From Actinernus sp. WN-2022 (Eukaryota; Cnidaria; Anthozoa; Actiniaria; Actinernidae), in assembly GCA_030867875.1 (NCBI GenBank), contig JAOWCC010000044.1, forward strand, positions 838,501 to 902,500: DNA of 64,000 nucleotides, read 5' to 3'. A program made the position numbers and the translations under genes. The notes beneath the pieces were generated by a model, which was not told the origin of the DNA, did no database searches, and worked only from the letters and a program-made list of their open reading frames with translations. Shown piece after piece: positions 39,401 to 51,400 of this stretch (positions are counted from its first letter, which is position 1; each line of letters begins with the position of its first letter).

Positions 39401-42400
39401 CTAACTTGGCAAGTACTTCAACTAAGCCAGGGTAAGTCTAACTTGGCAATGTTGGCAAGTACTTCAACTAAGCCAGGGTAAGTCTAACTTGGCAATGTTG
39501 GCAAGTACTTCAACTAAGCCAGGGTAAGTCTAACTTGGCAAGTACTTCAACTAAGCCAGGGTAAGTCTAACTTGGCAAGTACTTCAACTAACCCAGGGTA
39601 AGTCTAACTTGGCAATGTTGGCAAGTACTTCAACTAAGCCAGGGTAAGTCTAACTTGGCAATGTTGGCAAGTACTTCAACTAAGCCAGGGTAAGTCTAAC
39701 TTGGCAAGTACTTCAACTAACCCAGGGTAAGTCTAGCTTGGCAATGTTGGCAAGTACTTCAACTAAGCCAGGGTAAGTCTAACTTGGCAAGTACTTCAAC
39801 TAACCCAGGGTAAGTCTAGCTTGGCAATGTTGGCAAGTACTTCAACTAAGCCAGGGTAAGTCTAACTTGGCAAGTACTTCAACTAAGCCAGGGTAAGTCT
39901 AACTTGGCAAGTACTTCAACTAACCCAGGGTAAGTCTAGCTTGGCAATGTTGGCAAGTACTTCAACTAAGCCAGGGTAAGTCTAACTTGGCAAGTACTTC
40001 AACTAACCCAGGGTAAGTCTAGCTTGGCAATGTTGGCAAGTACTTCAACTAAGCCAGGGTAAGTCTAACTTGGCAAGTACTTCAACTAAGCCAGGGTAAG
40101 TCTAACTTGGCAAGTACTTCAACTAACCCAGGGTAAGTCTAACTTGGCAATGTTGGCAAGTACTTCAACTAAGCCAGGGTAAGTCTAACTTGGCAATGTT
40201 GGCAAGTACTTCAACTAAGCCAGGGTAAGTCTAACTTGGCAAGTACTTCAACTAACCCAGGGTAAGTCTAACTTGGCAATGTTGGCAAGTACTTCAACTA
40301 ACCCAGGGTAAGTCTAACTTGGCAATGTTGGCAAGTACTTCAACTAACCCAGGGTAAGTCTAACTTGGCAATGTTGGCAAGTACTTCAACTAAGCCAGGG
40401 TAAGTCTAACTTGGCAATGTTGGCAAGTACTTCAACTAACCCAGGGTAAGTCTAACTTGGCAATGTTGGCAAGTACTTCAACTAACCCAGGGTAAGTCTA
40501 GCTTGGCAATGTTGGCAAGTACTTCAACTAACCCAGGGTAAGTCTAACTTGGCAATGTTGGCAAGTACTTCAACTAAGCCAGGGTAAGTCTAACTTGGCA
40601 ATGTTGGCAAGTACTTCAACTAAGCCAGGGTAAGTCTAACTTGGCAAGTACTTCAACTAACCCAGGGTAAGTCTAGCTTGGCAATGTTGGCAAGTACTTC
40701 AACTAAGCCAGGGTAAGTCTAACTTGGCAAGTACTTCAACTAACCCAGGGTAAGTCTAGCTTGGCAATGTTGGCAAGTACTTCAACTAAGCCAGGGTAAG
40801 TCTAACTTGGCAAGTACTTCAACTAAGCCAGGGTAAGTCTAACTTGGCAAGTACTTCAACTAACCCAGGGTAAGTCTAGCTTGGCAATGTTGGCAAGTAC
40901 TTCAACTAAGCCAGGGTAAGTCTAACTTGGCAAGTACTTCAACTAACCCAGGGTAAGTCTAGCTTGGCAATGTTGGCAAGTACTTCAACTAAGCCAGGGT
41001 AAGTCTAACTTGGCAAGTACTTCAACTAAGCCAGGGTAAGTCTAACTTGGCAAGTACTTCAACTAACCCAGGGTAAGTCTAACTTGGCAATGTTGGCAAG
41101 TACTTCAACTAAGCCAGGGTAAGTCTAACTTGGCAATGTTGGCAAGTACTTCAACTAAGCCAGGGTAAGTCTAACTTGGCAAGTACTTCAACTAACCCAG
41201 GGTAAGTCTAACTTGGCAATGTTGGCAAGTACTTCAACTAACCCAGGGTAAGTCTAACTTGGCAATGTTGGCAAGTACATGTACTTCAACTAACCCAGGG
41301 TAAGTCTAACTTGGCAATGTTGGCAAGTACTTCAACTAAGCCAGGGTAAGTCTAACTTGGCAATGTTGGCAAGTACTTCAACTAACCCAGGGTAAGTCTA
41401 ACTTGGCAATGTTGGCAAGTACTTCAACTAACCCAGGGTAAGTCTAGCTTGGCAATGTTGGCAAGTACTTCAACTAACCCAGGGTAAGTCTAGCTTGGCA
41501 AGTACTTCAACTAAGCCAGGGTAAGTCTAACTTGGCAATGTTGGCAAGTACTTCAACTAACCCAGGGTAAGTCTAGCTTGGCAATGTTGGCAAGTACTTC
41601 AACTAACCCAGGGTAAGTCTAGCTTGGCAAGTACTTCAACTAAGCCAGGGTAAGTCTAACTTGGCAATGTTGGCAAGTACTTCAACTAACCCAGGGTAAG
41701 TCTAGCTTGGCAATGTTGGCAAGTACTTCAACTAACCCAGGGTAAGTCTAGCTTGGCAAGTACTTCAACTAACCCAGGATAAGTCTAGCTTGGCAAGTAC
41801 TTCAACTAAGCCAGGTAAGTCTAGCTTGGCAAGTATTTCAACTAACCCAGGGTAAGTCTAGCTTGGCAAGTACTTCAAATTACCCAGGGTACGTCTAGCT
41901 TGGCAAGTACTTCAAATGTTTACAAGCATAATATCCGGACATTTGAGTCTAAAATATAAATATTGGAATAAGACCTTGAAGTAGTACTGCCAGTTATATT
42001 AAGTTAACAATGTTGTTTACCTCTCTCCCTATTGTTTTCCTTTCCTCGTAATTAGAGGTAGCATGGCTGTAGGGAGAGAAATAGTAACAGTTAACATGAC
42101 CGCAATGCACCTTTTACAGGAAAACAGTCACTTCAATACTAATGAATTGCACTTGTGATCCCGTGGGATAGGCCGTTACTAGATGGCAAATACACTTCAC
42201 TACAACGCTGTTGTAGAAAGATCGACACTCAATTGGAGGTGCATGGAAAATAGCATTTACAAACAAGTTTTGCTAATAATACTACTGATCTCATACAAGT
42301 GCCTTGGCTAAAGTGAACAATCTGCACCGTAAAAAAGTGGTTGGTAAGTGGTTGGTAAGTGGTTGGTAAGTGGTTGGTAAGTGGTCGGTAAGTGGTCGGT

Positions 42401-45400
42401 AAGTGGTCGGTAAGTGGTCGGTAAGTGGTCGGTACCTGGTCGGTAACTGGTCGGTAAGCTGTTGACTCGACCACTTTTTTACGGTGCAGATTGTTCACTT
42501 TAGCCAAGTGCCTTTAAATAAATGAAGTGAGATTTGTTTGCCATCCAGTACAACCACGTGATTGCATTCCTGCAAAGGGCCCATTCGGTGGAAGCCGAGG
42601 GCAAAACAACGTCACTCAATCTCATTTAAGTCGGAAACTTAGGCACGGCCTTGCACGGTAGCGCAGCCAGACAGACGGTTTTATTGGTGCTTTCTACAAT
42701 ACTATACATCCGTACTTGTGCAATAATATTAGTATTATTAGGGTGTAAAAATAGTGAAAATAATGACCGTACTTATAGCTAGCGTATTTGCTGAGTGGGA
42801 ACCGGACATCACTTATTCAGAACTTGTGCTCTAACCTAACCCTAACGCCCAGGCAGTCATATGGATACATTTGGCCGCTAAACAAGATATTTTAGGAGCT
42901 GAGTTGAGTACCACAGATAATAATTTGCTTGGTGACACATTGGTTAAAGTTATATTTAGCTTGTTTTTTAGTGATATGAAGAAGTCCATATTTTCTACAT
43001 TTGAATAGAAAGTGGACTTCGTCCTCAATGCCTGCAGTGCATATAGGGCACAATCTTTCCTCAATACTTTTATATGCAACATGGTCTTGCATATCTTCCG
43101 TTTTCTATTTCCAAGCAGCGATTACTTATTATCATCTATGTCTTATCCACAAAAACAAAACCACTTTCACGTGGATCGATTTGATGACTTTTGTTCTTCC
43201 CTGCACAGGGGTCCTTTCTGAATTATAAAAAGAAATTAGGGTATATCGTGGTGTCTTTCGCAAAACGGTATTTTGGGGGTAGCCCGACCGTTATAAATGT
43301 TGGGGGTGGTGGGAAATCGGGGAGGAAGAGGTTCCTATGAAACACCCACCTGATGAAGTGTGGATGATCTCCAATAGTTTGTTCCAATTTGTCCAGGAAG
43401 GTCATATCAGTCACTTGTCCAGGGCGAAGGCATTCCTCATCCTATGAGAAAAAGTAACTTTACCATGGAAACCTGGTAAGAATGTTACCCTTAAAAGTTG
43501 CGGTTTTCATTGTGAGGCCGAAATTTTTCTTCTGTGTGCAAGTTACACGAAACGAAAACGCTGACAGCACATTTGTTGTAAGATGGCAGCAGACAACTGT
43601 TTACTGAAATAAAGGTTAAATATGTTCACAAACAAGAACCAAGTATAGCGCATAACGTTTTCCAAACAAGTACACTATTTTAGATTGTTATAACTACAAT
43701 GTATGAGCAAGCTTTATTGGCATTACGCTTTTGCTATTTCAACATGTGCTACAATGCTAATGTGATCAGCCACTGTCCAGTAATATAATTCTCATATTTA
43801 AAGGTTCATATGAAATTAAAAGGGTATTGGTACTCAAAAAGAGATGCATTCATACCATAAAAAATGGAACTAGCGCCCAGGTGCTAATTTCATTTTTGGA
43901 CCTTATTTTATTACTAATTTATTAGAGGCACTTATTTTCTATTTGAAATAAGAAGAGAGACTGTATATAAGGAGAGAAGCCTTTAACCCCAATATGGCTC
44001 TTCCAAAACAACTGTAACGAGACCAGTTTCTGTTTAGTGTGGGAAATAAAACAGAACAAACTACAACTGTTGTTATATAACACGTTTTCAGTGAAAGATG
44101 GCCACTTATGGCCTGTTCGCACTACGCTGAAAAAAAATGGCTTTGCTCTACGAAAATATTGCTAATTTTGTAGGAATTTATTATCTTGGTAATGGCGTTT
44201 GCAATGAAGACATACATGTACAAACTATTTGTATAACTACAAACATCAATCAAATTGCCGGAATCAATTGTTTGCTATGATCAATTTGCTGTCGGCTGCC
44301 ATAGAAGAATGGAGTATTGCGCCTGACCTCCAAAGCTTCTATTAGTACTCGACAACATTTTGGTTTGCCCGAAAGTTCGTTTGCACTTAAAAAGTTTGGC
44401 ACTGACAGATGTTTCTGCAAAACACACTGCTATCATACCAACAGTGAGATGATCCCCTTGTGTTTGACCTCGATCAAGTCACAGATGACCTTGTTGTCAA
44501 AGTACTCAACTGGTTCCCACTGAAACAATAAACAAGTATAAATATGACAATTTATGTAACATTCACAATGACTTCGCAAAACTTAGCGACTTTGCATGAA
44601 AATGACTTTGTGACAATTCCTTAAAGGCCCACAATCACCCTAGACGCATTGCAGCAGTTTGTTTTGTTTTGAAAATTGCGCTATTGTTTGATATACATGT
44701 ATGCTCTGATTGGATGGTTATCAAGTCTTGCTCCACGTGTACCAACTTTCGACTGCAACAAAATGGCGACTGAACGGGTGTGCGCCCGCAAAGCGTCTAC
44801 GGTGGCTGTGGTGCTTTAATGCGACAATATGACTATAACTGTACAATTACAACTAAAGTGAACAATCTGCACCATAAAAAAAGTAATCGGTAAGTAGGAC
44901 CATCTACTAATCACTTACCGATTACTTACCTATTCTAAAAGGTGGATTTCAGCCTAACATGATTATGGTGGCATAGCATGGTATAGTCGAGGTCAGGCGA
45001 AAAACTTTCAGATATATGTTTATACGCTAGGGTACAACAACAGAGGAATGTAATTGGGCATGTAATTTGACAGCGTATTAAAATGAGCCAGAACTGGGGA
45101 AGAGAGCAATTCCCATCACCCATCCAAGTAATAACCTCGCCCAATCGGGTTTATAACTTCACTAGTCTGAAAGCCTTTGTCTTTAAAGAATGTATATCGA
45201 CCGTTACGCTTTTCGCGACTCAAACGAATTTCGTATGATATGAAATTCTGAGCTTGAAAGCGTAAACAGTATTCTCAGAATGTATGTAACAATAGCTAAA
45301 CCCTCGCAAAGCATAACGGTAGACCATTTTATGCTAACATTTTCTGGGGCCACCGGGAGGCAAATGTTTGGCAGTGCCAGTCGCTTGTGTTATTGTAATC

Positions 45401-48400
45401 TGTATTCAATGTTGGACCCTCCTATGTTCCTTCTTCGATTATTTCAAGGCGGTACTTTCGACTATCTACGGTAACTAAAGAGCTGTCCACAAATCACTCT
45501 AGAACTCCAGCAGAACTTTGATAATCTCTTGAGTGGGGTCTTCACTCAAAGGTATTGACTTGTATCTCACCTCAATGCCCTCCCTCTGATACTCCTCCTG
45601 CTCCTCTTTCAAAGTCAGTTCAATGAACAGTTGTTGCAGTTTCTCGTTGCAGTAATTGATGCAGAATTGTTCAAAGCTGAAAGAGAACCCCTCTGATGAG
45701 TCTAATCCACAAAACGATATTTTCTTAACTATTATCAACCCCCCGAGGTAAGTTGCAATGTCAGCCACAAAATACGTGTATGAGTGCATGAATGCCCAAT
45801 CTTCCACAATACAGGGCTCTTAGCTTATCTGTAACCTCCATAACTATTTATTACTCTTAAAGATACCAGTAAATCTATTTTAACTAATACTGCCTTACTT
45901 TTTAATAACAACTTTAAAAGTTTATTAGCAACAATCTGATGTACCTACGCAGTACGAAGGGCTCATAAAAATATGTCTATGTCTTCGTATGAGTAAAAAA
46001 ACTTTGTTGTAAGTTATTCTTTCCATGTGGTGTTAATACTACTCACTCCCCACGGCGAAGTTGCAGAAAACCGAGGTGATCATGATATTACTAAAGACAG
46101 ATTTTCGATGGAGTGTCGTAAAACCAAAACCAAAGTAATCACAGAACCAAGGCCAACAGCTTATACGTCCTGCCCAAGGACGCGGCCGCATGGTTTCGAA
46201 CTCACGACCTCCCGCTAACCAGTGAGGCAGTCAAAACACAATAACACCTTGAACGTTGTCGTGACATAAAGATGAAGTCAAGGTATTCGGAAATCAGTTT
46301 TTCATATACATATTTTTTTCTACTTATACATTAAACAGTGCGAAACGAAACTCTGATTGGTCGATAGCCATGTGTTATTTGGGTACAGATGCACAGAGAT
46401 GACGTCACATTTTGTACAAAATCATATTGTATCCTCCATTTAGTCATTCTGCTGTGAGTCTGTTCTCTTATAGACGTTCAGATGACGTCAAAACGTGATG
46501 ACAACAGTCACGGCAACAGTGACAACAGTCACGGCACGCGTCTCGTGGTGTACCTCTTTGTCCTCGTCGCATTGTGACGTCATTAATTAACAAATTTACG
46601 ATAGTTTACCATGGAATGTCTTCTTCTATAACCTATTATAATATAGATATAATAGTACATGTATGCGCGCTCTGATTGGCTAAAAAGCCATCATGTTTTA
46701 TCAGAGTATATAACATGGTTTGCCGTGTTTTATTGTTTTCAACTGGCGGTTTCCTTTCATCGCGCGTGTAAATCTATATTATAAAACAGATAAAGAAACC
46801 TTAATTTTATACTATCATAAAACACGATGGTCATTTGAGAACACTCGAGAAATGTTGAAAGCACGCACCTTCGGCTTGTGCTTTAACATTTCTCAAATGC
46901 CCATCGTGTTTTATGATAGTATATCACATGGCTAAGGCTTCTTTATTTGTTAATCAAATATTTTCTCTCACGCGTAACTGGTTGAACACATTACGTGACC
47001 AGATATTTTCTCTCCAGGAGCGGGAAATATCAGCGATTATCCTATAAATATTATATTTCAGCCAATCAGAGCTCAGCTTTACTATGAAATACAGGGCGGT
47101 ATTTCATGTTTTTGTTTTTTTAATACAGAGCGGTATTTCATGGCTAGATCAAAGCCAATCAAAATGCAGGACATTTCGCGCCCTTTCTCTATCAGCCAAT
47201 AAGAATTCAACATTTTGAATACATAATCAGTCTGCAGATGCGCACGGACGCGACCCGAAATTTGTGTTTTCGGGCGAGAAAATTCGCAGTCAATCGTCTG
47301 GTAAGTTACTTTATTTTCCTGATAAACATTCTCATAAATTTGTTATTTATAGGATAATAATTATGGCTATTTCATGGTTTTCTATGGAATACGGGCGAAA
47401 ATTTCATATGCCCTGATATTTGTCCTTGGACATTATCTGATCCTCGAAGCTCGCTGTTCTCTTCTCAGGGCATATTTCGATGCCACAAATAGGTTATTGT
47501 ATTTTTATACCACGTTTTGCATCACCTAACAGGAGCGTACATGTAGCTGGGGGGGATCATTGAATGAATAGCAAGCAAACAATCCCATAGAGGTAAGCGC
47601 CTCAGTCTGGCGGTCGTGTCACGACTCCCCTTTGGCAAAATCCTGCCTATGCCTCTGCCTCATGGTTAACATTGTTGTGTGACCATGCAATGACACAAAT
47701 ACAAATGTAAGTATCCTAATGATTTGTTCTTACAACAGACTAAAGCTAGTCATGCTCATCATGAAGATGAAGGAGATTGCTGGTAAAAGTGATTCCAGTG
47801 CTCCCTATTACGTAATCTATCGTGGTAATCGTCTCTTATTTCCCATGCTAATCAACCAATCAGAAAACGAGAAATGGACAGTTGTTAAAAAAATCTATAT
47901 CATTCTATATATGTGTTATCTACCTGTTCTTCTCGAAGATTTCAAATCCGTAGATATCAAGAATACCCATTAGAGTGGTTGGACCTTTGTGGGACTAAAA
48001 GAAAATGCAAAACAACATTTGTCCGATCAATGCACCACACTAATATGGAGAGAACTGTAGTGAACAAGATGCAACATAAAAATATGTGGTCGGTAAGTGG
48101 TTGGTAAAACTGTGCCAGTTAGTGATTAGTGAGTGGTCAGCTGACCACTTTACCAACAACACCTATTTACAGTGTCACTTGTTCACTTTAGCCTATGGAG
48201 AGTGTTAATACATTATTCACTGAAGAAAGGAAAATTTTAGGGTCAACGCTTTTTTCCTTCTTTTCTCATCATTTGAAAATTCAATTGTGTAGTTATTTGT
48301 ATACCATATATACATTGTATCGTACAAAGTTTTGAGTCTTGGGTTGGATTTTGGTTCCTTAAGGTTTTTCCTGAAGTCTTTTTCTCTGTGCACTCCCTTA

Positions 48401-51400
48401 TTTTTATGGAAGCATTCCTTCCCCTTAGATACAAATGTGTATATTAAGTCTAGTGCATCTGTAGATTGTTTTAAAAGGAATCTTTCTTTAACAGTGTTTA
48501 TGAGGTTGGGCAGCACGGCTTGCAGTCCAGCTCACAAACTCTGTTAAATTTAGAGATTAAAAAAGTTATAATTCATGCTTCAATTTTAGAGATATATAAG
48601 AGAAACTTGCATCAGTTGCTAGTTTTGGCATGCTCTTTCCATTTCTGGTATCCATTTTGAGCTGGCACCAATATTTCTGATTGGCAAGGCCATTAAACAG
48701 TTGATGCAAATGGCCTATTGGGCATTGTATGGAAGTTGCATTATATAAATAGATAATTATTATTATTTTTCTTTTGAATCAGGCACCCATGATTGCAATT
48801 TATTTTAGTATCAATCTTTCAAATATATTTATTTTCCCCATTTATTGTGAGTAATATCTAGGTATTCACAATCTACATGTATTTAGTTACTGTCTTGTTA
48901 CCTTGTTCTCAAGGGACACATTGATGCTTCTCACCACCCACGTGAACATCCTGTCATAGATGGCCTTGGCGAGAGCATCACGTGCATAAAGGGCCTGGTC
49001 TCTAGTCAGGGGGGTGCAAACCTGAAGGGTGAACACATTCAGATGTTAGGGGTGAACTAATATGGAGATTTCTTGTGTTGATAAACATTACACTGGTTAT
49101 GCTAATATGTCAACCATGATTTCAAAAGGCATCTTTGTGGCAGGAACCAATGGATCTCTGGTTGGTTATTATTATTATTTTCTGTCAGTGTGTTGATTCT
49201 ACACTGTATTTGCCCCCAGTGTCCTCAGGAGAATAACTTCACATTTTGTATTTTTATCCGGGGAAAGGAAGTATTTGTCAGGAATCTGACAGGATTCATC
49301 TTCCAACTGGCAGCTAGCACTCTGAGTTCTAACTTAGAGACAAGATTATCACGCAGTTCCTGTCTCTTCTCAAGTAACCGTTTGCACAGACGAAAGCAAA
49401 ATGGAATTAACATGCAAACGCTTATATTTTAAGTGATTAGATTAGAGCTTGGGCTGCCTGTAAGCAATTTCGAAATCAATCTCGTCTGTCATTTGCTTGA
49501 GTTGGTTATCAGATGACTCATCAGGTTTCGTCTATTGCTTGACCCCGGCCGGCCATTACCTGCCATCTTCCTAGAATATCTGATCCTGGATTGTATTTCA
49601 ATACCTATTTTTTTCAGTTCATTGTTGTTTTATCAACTACTCACACGATTGTAGACTACCTGGTATCTTGTTTTAAGTTATGTAAATACATTAAGTGATC
49701 CCGAGCTGTGTGGAATCCGATTGGTTGCAAACCCGCAACACGATAGAACAGAAATAATAAAAATAAGACAAAGTGCATTTAAAGTGCCTGAACAATATTT
49801 TTTTATTTTAGATATCAATTCTAAATCAAGTGGATAGTAGAATGGTAAAATATATTTTGCTTTGAATGCTGTGCCGCTGAGTTAAGGAGGTTTCAATATC
49901 CAAAATGCTAATTACATGACATCAGGGGAGGTATCTGCAATCACTTCTTTGTGGTTGTGAATGGGCGCTTCTACTGATATACATGTAGGAAAACAAATTT
50001 CAAACATCATTTTATTTCAACCATGGGTATAACACTGATAATTTGACAAATTTGTTTAATTGTAACAAAAAAAATTGTATAATAATTTATGCCTCCCCTG
50101 ACGTCATGTAATTAGCATTTTGGATATTAAAACCCCTTTAACTCAGCGGCACAGCATTCAAACTATTCTACTATTCACTTGATTTAGAATTGATATCTAA
50201 AATAAAAAAATAAGGTTCATAGGCACTTTAAGCCTACAGCAGCTGCCTAGCAGTACCAGAGTAAATACATGTACACTGTAGTTTGTAAAGCTGCTCCAAT
50301 CAATACCTTGTGACAGCATTGAACAATCTTTTAGCCATCCATATAAGATGTCTGAACCAAAACTTGAAGGTCTTAATGTAATAATGGCCTTATCGAGTTC
50401 AGGCTTAAATTATATTAAATGGTTTATGGAACCTGAAATTGAGTAAACCCTAGATCATACCATCTAGGACAGCTGAGAAATACTGGGAACTTAAGTGTTT
50501 TATACCTGAGTGTGAACGTTAATCCTAGCCTAGGCCAGTGATAACTCATCGTTCACCTGGGAACCTCTTGAAAATGGTTTAGGGTAAGTTTTATGGTTTG
50601 GGTTTATAAGGTTAGGTACATGTAATGTACATGACTTTTCATCCTTCTAGATGGTGCATGATCGAGGCACAACCCTGGAATAACTTTTCAACAGTAATAA
50701 AGCAGCTACAATAGTGCTTTGAAAGCTAATTAACAACTACAGGATGCACTTCAAATCTGGATCATACACCATTATATAGTCATTGTATTGTAGGAAGTGC
50801 CAGCTTCTGAGTTGACACCTTAGACAACATAAACTCTAATGTGTCCTACTGTATGATAAACTAGATCAGTGTGTTTCACTGATTTGCCTTACCTTCTCTC
50901 CCTTGGCTTCTACGGTCCTGGATGTGAGCGCTTTTTCAAGAACATACTCTGGGCATCCTAACAGCTAAAGGCAAATAGAAAACATAATTAGCATAAACAA
51001 CATAAATTATCAGATGTGATAGAACTGCTACCTGCATGGGGTATATTGGGCTTTCATTAGAAGCAGCTAGTGTGCTTCACTTCGCCCAACTAATTCTTTA
51101 ATAAAAAGCTGCACTAGAGTAGGCTCATATATATATATATTTCCCTTTCAGTATGTCTTCAAAAATAATGTACACACGTACATTATGTATGTAACAATAA
51201 AGATAGCAGTAAATATCGACTGTAATAATTAATAACTGCATGCTTATTAACCAAGCATGAGGTCTGTACAGAGAAATATCAGACTGAGGTTTTTTTCTGT
51301 ACAGAAAAGATTGAGGTCTGGTATTTCTCTGTACAGACCGAGCAAAAAGAGGCTAATAACTGGTTATTATGGCCTTGTGTACAGAGTTTGTGTACACGAG

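Noticed and set aside
36351..41916. CRISPR-like array
   Set aside because: Units are head-to-tail with no unique spacers, and the context is an animal intron.
46440..46545. Regulatory cluster of GACGTCA and GTCACGG words
   Set aside because: A local short duplication in an intron; no evidence of promoter position or transcription start.
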